Positions 15,615-24,914 of a stretch of DNA of 64,000 nt are shown here, piece after piece. Within the stretch, counting starts at the first letter, position 1, and each line of letters starts with the position of its first letter. Where the stretch lies: assembly GCA_003243445.1 (NCBI GenBank), contig QFQQ01000002.1, positions 62,001-126,000 on the forward strand, given 5' to 3'. The translations under genes were made by a program, and so were the position numbers. The DNA is from Citrobacter freundii (lineage in GTDB: Bacteria > Bacteroidota > Bacteroidia > Chitinophagales > Chitinophagaceae). The notes beneath the pieces were generated by a model. The model ran no database searches, was not told the DNA's origin, and saw nothing but the letters and a program-made list of their open reading frames with translations.

Positions 15615-15880
15615 TCTATTTCAGAATAACTGCATTTTCTATATACAACATAACGGTTGCCTGACTGGTTTTCCGGTATATGCCGGATGATCATTTGTTC
15701 CCTTTAAAGACTGTTTGCTTTTCGGATAACTACCCTTTACGTTTTACATTATGATTGCGTGCCTGATGATCCGGTATTTGGGCAATGGATTGGTTGTGCC
15801 CTGTAGAAAATGTTTGCTTTAGAATAACTGCATTTCATTCATTTATTGTCAAGATCACGTGCCTGAAAAAATCTGGTATT
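15615..15880. repeat. Three imperfect ~98 nt tandem repeats upstream of susC
   Basis: The 512 bp between the barrel gene and susC holds three related blocks at about 15615-15679, 15712-15777 and 15811-15879. Each runs from TGTTTGCTTT- or TATTTCAG-type sequence through GAATAACTGCATTT or GGATAACTACCCTTT to GTGCCTG or TTGCCTG, and ends TCCGGTAT or TCTGGTAT. Spacing is close to 98 nt. No frame is shared, so they look like regulatory or structural DNA rather than genes. The rest of the gap holds a hairpin (15911-15939) and a CATCG-type arm (15988-16029). Confidence 0.6.
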
Positions 15881-15910
15881 CAACCGGAAGGGAAATCGTA
15901 TGCCCGGAAG

Positions 15911-15939
15911 AAACGATCATCAATACGCGATGATCGTTT
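15911..15939. other. Hairpin in the susC leader region
   Basis: AAACGATCATC and GATGATCGTTT form a perfect 11 bp inverted repeat around AATACGC, about 125 nt before susC. It has no T tract, so an operator or leader hairpin is as likely as a terminator. Confidence 0.45.
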
Positions 15940-15987
15940 GAACAGAAAAAGCATTTTTTAACGATAAAAACATATTCAGTTCAACAG

Positions 15988-16029
15988 CTATCGACCATCG
16001 AACATCAACATCAATCGTCGATCATCGAT
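15988..16029. repeat. Unpaired CATCG-type arm (A6) before susC
   Basis: Degenerate CATCG words (TATCGACCATCGAACATCAA, then TCGTCGATCATCGAT) lie 36 nt before susC. No inverted partner was found in the same gap. Confidence 0.5.
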
Positions 16030-16064
16030 AAATAAGGATTTTCATTCTCTAATATCAAAACCAC

Positions 16065-19000
16065 ATGCACATGAGAAAACTTGCAATTGCGATGCTCGCA
16101 ATGTGCGCCGTTTTTATGTCGGCCACTGCGCAGCAAAAAAAGGTCACCGGAAAGATCCTCGATGGTGACAACCATGCGATTCCCGGAGCTTCGGTCATTA
16201 TCAAGGGTTCATCTTCAGGAACCGTAACCGATGCCGAGGGCGCATTTTCCATCAATGCCAACACAGGCGCTACCCTTGTAGTTTCTGCCGTAGGATTTAC
16301 CACTTCTGAGATCAAAGTAGGCAGCAGTTCCAACTATTCTTTAAACCTTAGCTCTGAAAGTCAAACATTGTCCGATGTAGTTATTACCGGCGTTGCAGGT
16401 TCTACCTCCAAAAAGAAACTGACTGTTTCTGTTACCAAAGTGAACGAAGCGCAGCTGAAAGCTGTGCCCGGCCTGTCTATTTCTTCCGCATTGACAGGAA
16501 AGGTTGCTGGCCTGAGAACTTCTTCTGTTGGCGGCGCTCCCGGTCAACAGGTTGATCTGCTGCTCAGAGGCGATAACGTACTTAACGTTAGTGCATCGCC
16601 ACTTATCCTGTTGGATGGTATTATCATGACTGGTAGTCTTGCTGATATTAACGTGGATGACGTCGAATCAATGGAAGTGGTAAAAGGTGCTGCCGCAGCA
16701 GCATTATATGGCTCACGCGCGGGTAATGGCGTGATCGCTATCACTACGAAAAGAGGTAAAGACGGAGCATCCGGAAAACCGCAGGTGATCATCAGAAATG
16801 AAGTGGGTTTTCAAAACCTCCAGCATTATTATGAAACATCCAAATCGCATTTTTACAATCTCGCTTCCGACTGGGAATCAGCCAAAGGACTCTTTACAAA
16901 ATACGCAGGGGTAACCTACCCGGCCGGATATGAAGGCGGATATGTTCCCAACTCCGGTGCAGGCGCTATCCAGGGAACACCAACCATCAAAACTGATGGT
17001 TATATGGATAATCCCTATGGCACGTACCGTTTCGATCCAGGTGATGTTTTTAAAACAGGTCTTTCCTATACAAACTATGTTGGTGTATCAAACAGATCTG
17101 AAAGAAACAATATCTTCCTCTCATTTGAGAATAACGAACAACAGGGCGTTGTAAAATACCGTGATGGATATTCAAGACAGAACTTCCGTTTTAATATCGA
17201 TCAACAGGTCACACCATGGTTGAAGGTAAGCGCAACAAACCTGTTCATCAAACGCAGCGTACAAGCGCCTTCAGGCGTTTTCTACAACGTGGCACGTATG
17301 AAACCGGATGCAAATCTGTTTGCAAAAAACCCCGACGGAACTGATTACAACTTCCGGATCGACCCTTTCAACGGTGAGATCACCAACCCGCTGTATAGCC
17401 TGTATAATACAAAGGCATATAATCAATCCCGCAGATGGATGGGTAACTACACAGCTAATCTGCGTTTCACCAGCTGGGCAAATCTGGACGTAACGCAAAC
17501 AATAGAGATCGAGAACTACAGATCAGAATCGATCACGCCAAAGAATACCTACAATGCCAACTACGTGTACACTGGTGGCGGTCTTAGCCAATCCAGCAGC
17601 GAAACAAGTACGCAGAATACACAGCTGACCCTGAATCTTACCAAACAGTTTGGTGAGCTTGGTGTAAGAGGTAAACTTTCTTACCTGTATGAAGACCGCC
17701 ATTACGAAAGCACCGGCGTAAGCGGCTCACAATTCTCTTATATAGGTATTGAAAACTTCGATAACCTGCTTACTCAAAACGGCGGTAATTCAACAAAGAC
17801 AAATGAAAGAGCGCAAAACTATTTCGCGATCTTAGGACTGGATTATAAAGACAGATACCTTTTTGATGGTATGTTCCGTTATGACGGATCATCTCTCTTC
17901 GGACCTGAATCACGCTGGAATTCTTATTACAGGTTGTCTGGTGCTTATCGTATCTCCAAAGATGTACAGATAAAGGGCATCGACGAATTGAAGATCCGCG
18001 CTGCTTATGGTACTGCGGGTATCCGTCCTGACTTCTCCTGGCAGTATGAGATCTTCACTTGGAATGCACGTGGTGCAGCCTCACCCAGTCAGACAGGTAA
18101 TGCGAAACTGAAACCTTCCAATACCGCTGAAACAGAAGTTGGCTTGAACGTCGACTTCCTGAGAAAATTCAGCTTTGAAGGCACTTATGCACGTTCAATT
18201 ACTACCGACCAGTTCCTTAACGTAGCGCTGATCCCATTCCTGAGCGGTGGTTTCAATAACCAGTGGCAGAACGCCGGTAAAGTTGAGTCTAAAACACTCG
18301 AATTTACTTTAGGTGCAAACTGGGTGAACAAAAGAAACTTCTCCTGGAATTCAAACATCGTATTCTCAAGGGTTCGTCAGAAGATCACTGAATTACCTAT
18401 CCCTGCATACTGGTTAAGCCCTCAAAGCGGCGACGTGAATGCATTCCGCGTAGAGGCAAATGAAGTGTATGGTGCGATCTACGGTCACAGAATGGTACGC
18501 TCACTTGATGAAATGGGCAAACAATTACCAACAGGCGGCGTGATCACTGACTACGTAGTGAACCGCGATGGATATGTAATCCTGAAAGGAACAGAAGGAA
18601 CAGTTAATGAAAGACCGATCCTTTACCAGGAAAATGGCTCAACATGGTTAGGCAAAATCGGCGATGGTAATGCCAAGTTCAACATGGGCGTGGCAAATAC
18701 ATTGACGTGGAAAGGAATTTCACTCTATTTCCTGCTTGACTGGAAAAACGGTGGAGATATTTATAATAGTAATGGCCAGCGTATGGCGTTCAACAATATC
18801 AGCAAATTGCAGGATATGGCGGGCGTGCCTGATGGTCAGAAGAAAGCAGCTTCCTACTGGAGCGTAGGTATGTACGATGCTAACTTTGCGAATGCATATT
18901 GGGTAGAAGATGGCAGCTATCTTAAATTGAGAGAAGTTGCGCTGGGTTATACTATCTCTGCAAAATCGCTTAGCGGGTTCCTGAATGGTACACTTAAAGG

Positions 19001-19154
19001 CATTACACTGAAAGCGGTTGGCCGTAACCTTCACACCTTTACCGGCTATTCCGGATATGATCCTGAAGTGGGCACAGTTCGTCAGCCTATTGACGGTATC
19101 GGCGCTAACCCGATCTATCGTACCATCTCATTCTCCCTGGGAATTAATTTGTAA
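16065..19154 (+). CDS. SusC/RagA family TonB-linked outer membrane transporter
   Basis: A 1029-residue TonB-dependent transporter of the SusC class. The signal peptide ends ATAQ at about 23. A CarboxypepD_reg-like domain (about 27-105) contains VTGKILDGDNHAIPGASVII. The plug domain includes LILLDGIIM and VKGAAAAALYGSRAGNGVI. The large beta barrel ends in the typical SFSLGINL. It would import oligosaccharides or other large ligands, capped by the SusD lipoprotein encoded 19 nt downstream. No N-terminal signalling (STN) domain is seen, so direct sigma regulation through this protein is unlikely. Ligand unknown: no glycoside hydrolase gene is adjacent. Confidence 0.95.
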   Translation: MHMRKLAIAMLAMCAVFMSATAQQKKVTGKILDGDNHAIPGASVIIKGSSSGTVTDAEGAFSINANTGATLVVSAVGFTTSEIKVGSSSNYSLNLSSESQTLSDVVITGVAGSTSKKKLTVSVTKVNEAQLKAVPGLSISSALTGKVAGLRTSSVGGAPGQQVDLLLRGDNVLNVSASPLILLDGIIMTGSLADINVDDVESMEVVKGAAAAALYGSRAGNGVIAITTKRGKDGASGKPQVIIRNEVGFQNLQHYYETSKSHFYNLASDWESAKGLFTKYAGVTYPAGYEGGYVPNSGAGAIQGTPTIKTDGYMDNPYGTYRFDPGDVFKTGLSYTNYVGVSNRSERNNIFLSFENNEQQGVVKYRDGYSRQNFRFNIDQQVTPWLKVSATNLFIKRSVQAPSGVFYNVARMKPDANLFAKNPDGTDYNFRIDPFNGEITNPLYSLYNTKAYNQSRRWMGNYTANLRFTSWANLDVTQTIEIENYRSESITPKNTYNANYVYTGGGLSQSSSETSTQNTQLTLNLTKQFGELGVRGKLSYLYEDRHYESTGVSGSQFSYIGIENFDNLLTQNGGNSTKTNERAQNYFAILGLDYKDRYLFDGMFRYDGSSLFGPESRWNSYYRLSGAYRISKDVQIKGIDELKIRAAYGTAGIRPDFSWQYEIFTWNARGAASPSQTGNAKLKPSNTAETEVGLNVDFLRKFSFEGTYARSITTDQFLNVALIPFLSGGFNNQWQNAGKVESKTLEFTLGANWVNKRNFSWNSNIVFSRVRQKITELPIPAYWLSPQSGDVNAFRVEANEVYGAIYGHRMVRSLDEMGKQLPTGGVITDYVVNRDGYVILKGTEGTVNERPILYQENGSTWLGKIGDGNAKFNMGVANTLTWKGISLYFLLDWKNGGDIYNSNGQRMAFNNISKLQDMAGVPDGQKKAASYWSVGMYDANFANAYWVEDGSYLKLREVALGYTISAKSLSGFLNGTLKGITLKAVGRNLHTFTGYSGYDPEVGTVRQPIDGIGANPIYRTISFSLGINL

Positions 19155-19173
19155 AATGAAAAAGCTTTAGAAA

Positions 19174-20652
19174 ATGAAAAAGATCAATAAGTTTTTGCTA
19201 ACCGCTATCGCTGCTTCAGGGCTGTTGTTGGGATGTAAGAAAATGGACGTCCCCAATGAAAATAACCCCAATTTTGCGATAGTTTATAACACCGGTGCCG
19301 ATGTTGAAAGTGTGGCTTCGGCAATGTTCAACACTATTTTTTCCGGACAGCATTCTGCAAGTGGAGTAGAAGCAATGCTTGCCACGGCTGCAGACCATGC
19401 AACCTGTTCATGGGGTAACTTTGGTATGCGTGATCTTTCTTTTGAGCCGCGTGATAATGCCTGGAACAACTCCCCAGCCTATGCAAATGCCGGGCAGTTG
19501 AAATATACCTATGACCGTTACTACTCTGCTATCGTGACCGCGTCGAACGTACTGAAAGCACTCAGCTCCGGAGTTACGATCGGAGGTTCTGGTGATGCGC
19601 GTGCAAAGGCCTTCGCCAAATTTGCACTTGGCCTTGCTTATGGCAATATGGCCATGCTGTTCGACAGAGTACATGTGGTTGACGACACAAAAACCGCAGA
19701 AGGCACGCTCGCGGCAACCACTCCTTACAAAGATGTTGCAACAGCAGCGCTGGGCTATCTTACTGAAGCGATCACATTGACTGACGGTAGCTTCTCACTT
19801 CCCGCCGCATGGCTTGGAACACCCGGCGATATATCAGGTGCCGACTTCAAGAAGATCATCAATACCTGCGCCGCAAGACTACTCTCCTATCTGCCAAGAA
19901 ATAAAACGGAACTGGCGGCTGTAGATTGGGCAAAAGTAAAAACCTATGCCGATGCCGGCATGACCTCCTCCTGGATCATCCAGATGGACGGCACAAACAA
20001 ATGGTATATGGAAGCAGGTGATTACCTGACTTATCCCGGCTGGGCGCGTACAGATATGCGTGTCGTGCATATGATGGAACCTTCTCTTCCTGAACATTGG
20101 GATGACAGTCCAAGTTTCCCGCATCCCGACGAGCCTGCTACATCGCTTGATGCGCGTTTAAAGACAGACTTCGAGTATCTGGCATCCAACGATTTCCTTG
20201 CAGCCCGCGGCTACTATCATTTCTCCTGCTACAGGTGCAAAAGATATGATGATGTTTATACCAGCGCGATCGGTCCAAAACCAACGATCATGAAAGTGGA
20301 GAACGACATGCTCAGGGCTGAAGCAAGAGCGTATACAGGCGACCTTGCTGGTGCCGCAGCAATCATTAATGCAAGCACACGCATCACAAGAGGCAACATG
20401 GCTCCGGTAGCTGCAGATCTCACAGCTATCGTAAATGCAATCCACCATGAAAGACAGGTTGAAATGTATACAACCGGCTGTGGGATCCAATTCTTCGAAA
20501 TGAGAAAGCTGGACCTTTTGCAAAAAGGAACACCTTTGCATTTCCCGATCCCCGGCGCTACACTGCAGCTGTTTGGTGAAACAACGTTCTATACGTTCGG
20601 AACCGTAGCGAAGGCTGATGGTGTCGGCACCTCAAATAAAGGTTGGAGATAA
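19174..20652 (+). CDS. SusD/RagB-like outer membrane lipoprotein
   Basis: A 492-residue lipoprotein with lipobox LLLGC (cysteine 21) and alpha-helical TPR-like content typical of the SusD fold. Familiar segments include MFNTIFSGQHS, FALGLAYGNMAMLFDRVH (a SusD helix motif) and, near the C-terminus, IVNAIHHERQVEMYTTGCGIQFFEMRK in two parts. It closes the lid over the SusC barrel and binds ligand at the cell surface. It lies 19 nt after susC, so the two form a canonical pair. A terminator follows, so the locus has no further genes. Confidence 0.9.
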   Translation: MKKINKFLLTAIAASGLLLGCKKMDVPNENNPNFAIVYNTGADVESVASAMFNTIFSGQHSASGVEAMLATAADHATCSWGNFGMRDLSFEPRDNAWNNSPAYANAGQLKYTYDRYYSAIVTASNVLKALSSGVTIGGSGDARAKAFAKFALGLAYGNMAMLFDRVHVVDDTKTAEGTLAATTPYKDVATAALGYLTEAITLTDGSFSLPAAWLGTPGDISGADFKKIINTCAARLLSYLPRNKTELAAVDWAKVKTYADAGMTSSWIIQMDGTNKWYMEAGDYLTYPGWARTDMRVVHMMEPSLPEHWDDSPSFPHPDEPATSLDARLKTDFEYLASNDFLAARGYYHFSCYRCKRYDDVYTSAIGPKPTIMKVENDMLRAEARAYTGDLAGAAAIINASTRITRGNMAPVAADLTAIVNAIHHERQVEMYTTGCGIQFFEMRKLDLLQKGTPLHFPIPGATLQLFGETTFYTFGTVAKADGVGTSNKGWR

Positions 20653-20676
20653 ACAACTGAAATTTATTGAAATGTT

Positions 20677-20712
20677 GAAAACGCCCCACATCGCGGGGCG
20701 TTTTCATTTTTA
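20677..20712 (+). terminator. Intrinsic terminator of the susCD operon
   Basis: GAAAACGCCCC / GGGGCGTTTTC with loop ACATCGC, followed by ATTTTTAG, 25 nt after the susD-like stop. Confidence 0.88.
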
Positions 20713-21101
20713 GGAGAGGCAGAAGATGATAAACCATGATGCCTGACACCTTCAATGCCGGTTAAAATTAATTAGCCTGATTTAACCCATCAATAGCGGC
20801 GTCATCCCGGTAAGCACGGGATAACGTTCTGCTGTCGGGGGAACCGGAGTTGGGCCGGTTCCTTTTGTGCCATTGGGTGGACAAATTCCGCAGATTTTGC
20901 AGATGATCCGGGTAATCTGCGATGCGGATGAACAAAGATCTTCTGCAAGCAGGCCATTTCAACCACTATGAGTTTGAAATCTGCGTTACAGCGGCGGTTC
21001 AAGCCAATCGATCAAAAGATCCAACTGCGCCTGCCACACATTCCGGCACCGATCTTTCATCCGGCCCAAAGCCCTAATTTTGCACCAGAAAGAATCAATC
21101 G
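20713..21101. other. Gene-free gap with ATCTGCG-type repeats
   Basis: No convincing gene is seen here. The region holds small hairpins (GGAACCGG / CCGGTTCC near 20840-20865) and degenerate words of the ATCTGCG family (CCGCAGATTTTGCAGATG at 20888-20905, GTAATCTGCGATGCGG near 20912, AAATCTGCGTTACAGC near 20975). The same family forms an inverted pair at 50054-50384. The promoter of the following lipoprotein must lie near the right end but no clear box was found. Confidence 0.5.
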
Positions 21102-21677
21102 ATGAAAAAATCAAGTTTCGTATTTCTCGCCTCCCTGGCATTATTCGTTTCATGCGGCTCATCTGAGAATAAAGAAAAAAAGGAAGATTTCTTCCCGGTT
21201 GACGCTTTCCTGAAAAGCCAGCTCGCACAAGTGGATACCACCCTTAATACGATCCGCCAGTTTGTATATATTGACAGCACCAGGACTGACACGATCTATA
21301 TCAAGCGTGAAGATTTCAGAGCCGTTGCAAAAGATTTTATCGGTTTGCCGGATATCAGTTCATCCAAATACAGTGACAGGTATACGGAAACAAAACAGTT
21401 TGATGAATCGCTCAACCGCGTCTTGCTTGTATACACACCTGTAAAACCGGAGAAAGAACTGATCCAGCGCCAGGAAGTCCTGATCCAGCCGGATCCGGCC
21501 GCCGGTGATAAGATCAAAACGATCATTATTAATACATCAATCAATACAAAAGACAGTGCCGTGCAAAAAAGGATGTTGTGGCAGGTTGACAAAAGTTTCC
21601 AGGTAGTTACCATGAGACAATTGCCGGGTCAGCCTGAAACCACCACTACGACCAAAGTTGTATGGAATGAGGACTAG
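21102..21677 (+). CDS. Uncharacterised lipoprotein
   Basis: A 191-residue lipoprotein with lipobox LFVSC (cysteine 18), followed by a charged KEKKEDFFPVDAFLKSQ stretch. The rest is soluble and strand-rich with repeated Thr/Asp/Ile segments (DSTRTDTIYIKREDF, IIINTSINTKDSAV). I recognise no family. It ends 2 nt before uvrC and is probably co-transcribed with it, but a DNA-repair role would be guesswork. The signal and conserved length give confidence that it is a gene. Confidence 0.75.
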   Translation: MKKSSFVFLASLALFVSCGSSENKEKKEDFFPVDAFLKSQLAQVDTTLNTIRQFVYIDSTRTDTIYIKREDFRAVAKDFIGLPDISSSKYSDRYTETKQFDESLNRVLLVYTPVKPEKELIQRQEVLIQPDPAAGDKIKTIIINTSINTKDSAVQKRMLWQVDKSFQVVTMRQLPGQPETTTTTKVVWNED

Positions 21678-21679
21678 AC

Positions 21680-23494
21680 ATGACAGCAGCAGAATTTCAG
21701 CAAATAGCCCCCGGCATTCCACTGCAACCGGGGATCTACAAATACTATGATTCTTCAAATACCCTTATCTATGTTGGCAAAGCTAAAAGCATACGGAAAA
21801 GGGTAAGTTCCTATTTTAACAAAACCGTCAACAGTTATAAAACCCATGAACTGGTAAGACGGATACATCACATTGAGTTCACGATCGTAAATTCCGAACA
21901 GGACGCTTTTCTGCTGGAGAATTCGCTGATCAAGGAGTTTCAGCCGATCTTCAACATCAATCTGAAAGACGATAAGACCTATCCGTTCATTGTGATCAAG
22001 AACGAACCCTTTCCCAGAGTTTTTCTCACGCGTAAAAAAATCCCCGATGGATCAGAATACCTGGGTCCTTATACTTCGGTGAAAAAGGTGCGGGAGCTTA
22101 TTGAGTTCACCAGGCATACGATCCCGTTGCGCAACTGCTCATTGAATCTTACAGAGAAAAATATCAGGGAAAAGAAGTTCAAGGTTTGCCTTGAATTTCA
22201 CCTTGGCAACTGTAAAGGTCCCTGTGAAGGGCATCAGACAGAGGAAGGTTACCGCGAGAACATTGATCAGCTAAAGAATCTGTTGAAAGGAAATCTTACC
22301 CCAGTGCTGAGGCATTTCCGGGAGGAAATGAAAAAATTCGCCGCCGATCTTTCTTTTGAAAGGGCAGAGATCACGCGAAAGAAGATCGAGTTCCTGGAGA
22401 ATTACCAGGCGCGCTCGGTGGTTGTGAGCACCAGGACCGGTGATATGGATGTGTTCTCATTGGTAAAAGATAAAGATGTTGCGTTTGTAAACTTCCTGAT
22501 GGTGCGCAATGGCGCGATCGTTCAAACACAAACCACGAAAGTGGAGACACATCTTGATGAAACGCCGGAGGAGATCCTGAGTTTTTCCGTGGCACAATTG
22601 CGGGACACCTTCAATAGTGACGCTACCGAGATCGTTGTTCCTTTTGAGATAGAATACCCGCAAGATCAGCTCACAGTGACCATCCCAAAAGCTGGTGATA
22701 AAAAGAAACTGCTGGAACTTTCTGAAAAGAATGCAGATTATTTTATTGAGGAGATCAAAAATAAAGAGCGGCTTAAACTTTCCAGGAATACAGATAAGAT
22801 CAAAATACTGGAACAATTACAGGAGAACCTGCAATTGCCAACGCTACCGTTGCATATCGAGTGTTTCGATAACTCCAACTTCCAGGGAAGTTATCCGGTA
22901 TCAGCCATGGTCTGTTTCAAGAACGGTGAACCAAGTAAAAAAGATTACCGGCATTTTAACGTGAAAACAGTCGAAGGCATCAACGACTTTGCCTCGATGA
23001 AAGAAGCTGTTTACAGGCGTTATAAGCGTCTCAGAGACGAACAGCAGAGCTTTCCTCAGCTCGTGATCATAGACGGCGGAAAAGGCCAGTTAGGGGCAGC
23101 ACTGGATGCGATACGGGAATTAGGACTAACAGGTCAGCTGACCCTGGTTGGTTTGGCAAAGAATGAAGAAGAGATCTTTTTTGCGGGAGACCAGGAATCA
23201 TTGAAGTTGCCCTATAATAGCGAAAGCCTGAAACTGGTCCGCCGCATCCGTGATGAGGTGCATCGGTTTGGTATTACTTTCCACCGTCAGAAACGCAGCA
23301 AAGGGACATTCAAAAATGAACTGGAGGATATCAATGGCATTGGTAAATCAACAGCGGACCTGTTGCTGAAAGAATTTCGTTCTGTGAAAAATATACGTGA
23401 TAAAACGCTGGATGAGATCGCGGCGGTGGTAGGGAAAGCGAAGGCAGTGATCATACACAAGTATTTCAATGGTGAAGATGAGGATGTCAGATGA
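21680..23494 (+). CDS. uvrC: Excinuclease ABC subunit C
   Basis: A 604-residue nuclease subunit of nucleotide-excision repair that makes both incisions with UvrB. The N-terminal GIY-YIG nuclease domain shows PGIYKYYDSSNTLIYVGKAK and the arginine-rich IRKRVSSYF. A UVR-type coiled region (about 200-240) binds UvrB. The RNase H-like second nuclease domain contains IECFDNSNFQG and VIIDGGKGQLGAA. A C-terminal helix-hairpin-helix has LEDINGIGKSTADLLLKEF. Length is normal and all domains are intact. The stop codon lies inside the left arm of repeat A7. Confidence 0.97.
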   Translation: MTAAEFQQIAPGIPLQPGIYKYYDSSNTLIYVGKAKSIRKRVSSYFNKTVNSYKTHELVRRIHHIEFTIVNSEQDAFLLENSLIKEFQPIFNINLKDDKTYPFIVIKNEPFPRVFLTRKKIPDGSEYLGPYTSVKKVRELIEFTRHTIPLRNCSLNLTEKNIREKKFKVCLEFHLGNCKGPCEGHQTEEGYRENIDQLKNLLKGNLTPVLRHFREEMKKFAADLSFERAEITRKKIEFLENYQARSVVVSTRTGDMDVFSLVKDKDVAFVNFLMVRNGAIVQTQTTKVETHLDETPEEILSFSVAQLRDTFNSDATEIVVPFEIEYPQDQLTVTIPKAGDKKKLLELSEKNADYFIEEIKNKERLKLSRNTDKIKILEQLQENLQLPTLPLHIECFDNSNFQGSYPVSAMVCFKNGEPSKKDYRHFNVKTVEGINDFASMKEAVYRRYKRLRDEQQSFPQLVIIDGGKGQLGAALDAIRELGLTGQLTLVGLAKNEEEIFFAGDQESLKLPYNSESLKLVRRIRDEVHRFGITFHRQKRSKGTFKNELEDINGIGKSTADLLLKEFRSVKNIRDKTLDEIAAVVGKAKAVIIHKYFNGEDEDVR

Positions 23495-23635
23495 TCGATG
23501 GCCGAGGGTCGAATTTCATAAACTGAAAGATTTCTATAAAAGGACCGACCCCTTCCAATATTGGAAGGGGTCGGTCCTTTATTTTATTGATTTGTACGTG
23601 CCGAACATCGATCATCGAATATCGCGCATCGAATC
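23483..23635. repeat. Inverted-arm element A7 around the uvrC terminator
   Basis: The left arm (23483-23517), which overlaps the last uvrC codons and stop, faces the right arm (23601-23635). The shared core is GATGATCGATG followed by GCCGAGG or TTCGG. A very strong terminator (23536-23583) sits between them. Confidence 0.6.
23536..23583. terminator. Strong intrinsic terminator after uvrC
   Basis: A stem of more than 20 bp with no mismatch (core GGACCGACCCCTTCC) closing on CCAATATTGG, flanked by ATAAAA on one side and TTTTATTTT on the other. Confidence 0.9.
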
Positions 23636-23666
23636 AAGTCGCGTTAATTTCAATTAAAAGGAAAAA

Positions 23667-23702
23667 AAATGGGGCCAGGATAGAAATCCAGCCCCGTTTT
23701 TA
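23667..23702 (+). terminator. Second hairpin with T tract
   Basis: GGGGC and GGAT pair with ATCC and GCCCC around AGAA, with small internal bulges, then GTTTTTAAAA. It may end an untranslated RNA read rightwards from the uvrC end, since uvrC already has its own terminator. Confidence 0.5.
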
Positions 23703-23820
23703 AAATCCAATATCCTATGAAAAACCGAGACGAAAATACAACATTTTCCTTATTTTCCTAGAGGAGTTTTACGATTTTTAAAACTTTTTTTAAATAATTA
23801 TAAATGAAACTTTTGAATAT

Positions 23821-23850
23821 TAAAAAAGCCCCTATAACGGGGCTTTTTTA
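23821..23850 (-). terminator. Terminator of the gldKLMN operon
   Basis: TAAAAAAGCCCC / GGGGCTTTTTTA with loop TATAAC, 32 nt beyond the gldN stop. It has A and T tracts on both sides and can work in both directions. Confidence 0.88.
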
Positions 23851-23881
23851 GATAGATATTAAAGTCTTTTACTAATATGTG

Positions 23882-24904
23882 TTAGTATGACCAGAGGTCC
23901 TGCTCGTAGTTAAAGATCTTGTCTTTAATGGCATCACCTTCCAGCAGCGCCAGGATCGGATCTTTGATATACGTCCTGATATTGCGGTTAGCAGAGTTAT
24001 CCAGGGTAGATTTTACAATGTAGCTGGAGAACATGCGGCTTTCAAACAACTCTTCCCATGTCATACGGCTGTTACCCATGTTTTTAGGGTTGTACACCTC
24101 ATATTTGGTCAGGATCGGACGCAGGTCGGGATAATAAACCCAGAACATGGTTGTTGAACCTGGTCTTTCCTGTCCATTAGGGAAGTACTGTGTCTTAAGC
24201 GGAGCCACGCCGAGGATACGGCAGAACATCCGGCTTGATTCGCGGTCGAACACCCATTCTTCCTTGATACGAAGTTTCAGTACCGTCTTTGGATCAAAAG
24301 AAGTGCGTGTTACAACATAACGGATCACTTTGCTTGGATCATTAGGATCTACCTGTGGAACTGTGTCCATAGATCCCGCGTTAGCATTCATGATCGCGTC
24401 AGCACCGATCGGAGTTGTAAAGCGGTCATCTTCAAACGCGGTAACCTGGCCGGAATTCACTGCTTTCAGCAGGATATTAATGAACATCTGGCTGCCATTA
24501 TCGCTTTCTGCCTCGTAACGGAAGGTCTGGTTCATCTTCTCGCGAAGATCCAGCTCTCTCCATACTTTCTCAGCAAATAACGCGTCATCAGCTCTCAGGT
24601 GCTCATATTCCAGCGGAGTACGTGCATTCAAACTGCTTTTGTCATATGCGTTCTCATTGCGGAGCGATTTTTTCACCGCTGTATCACTTTTGAGACTTGC
24701 AGAATCCACTACAATAGGAATATTCCCGTAAGGATTATAGTTTGAAGGCGGAGCAGTGTTATTGTTCTGCTGCTGTGTCTCCTGTTGTTGGTTGGCAGGG
24801 GGATTGCCCGTTCTGCGGCGTCCTGAGCGTTGTGCATCAGCATCCACCACTACCAGAGCTCCCAGCGCCAGTAACAAACAACTCTTTACAACAATGCTTT
24901 TCAT
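23882..24904 (-). CDS. gldN: Gliding motility / T9SS protein GldN
   Basis: A 340-residue exported protein of the GldN/PorN family: signal peptide (about 1-24, ending VDADAQ), a Gln/Asn/Pro-rich linker, then the conserved globular region with RADDALFAEKVWRELDLREK and NPKNMGNSRMTWEELFESRM. GldN binds GldK in the periplasmic ring of the type IX secretion system and is needed for gliding and protein export. It is the last gene of the gldK-L-M-N operon, 10 nt after gldM, and is followed by a terminator. Length (about 300-340) and content are normal. Confidence 0.95.
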   Translation of the reverse strand: MKSIVVKSCLLLALGALVVVDADAQRSGRRRTGNPPANQQQETQQQNNNTAPPSNYNPYGNIPIVVDSASLKSDTAVKKSLRNENAYDKSSLNARTPLEYEHLRADDALFAEKVWRELDLREKMNQTFRYEAESDNGSQMFINILLKAVNSGQVTAFEDDRFTTPIGADAIMNANAGSMDTVPQVDPNDPSKVIRYVVTRTSFDPKTVLKLRIKEEWVFDRESSRMFCRILGVAPLKTQYFPNGQERPGSTTMFWVYYPDLRPILTKYEVYNPKNMGNSRMTWEELFESRMFSSYIVKSTLDNSANRNIRTYIKDPILALLEGDAIKDKIFNYEQDLWSY

Positions 24905-24914
24905 CTTCGTTTAT

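Noticed and set aside
16055..19034. Minus-strand frames inside susC
   Set aside because: They are shadows of the strong susC frame and lack any family signature.
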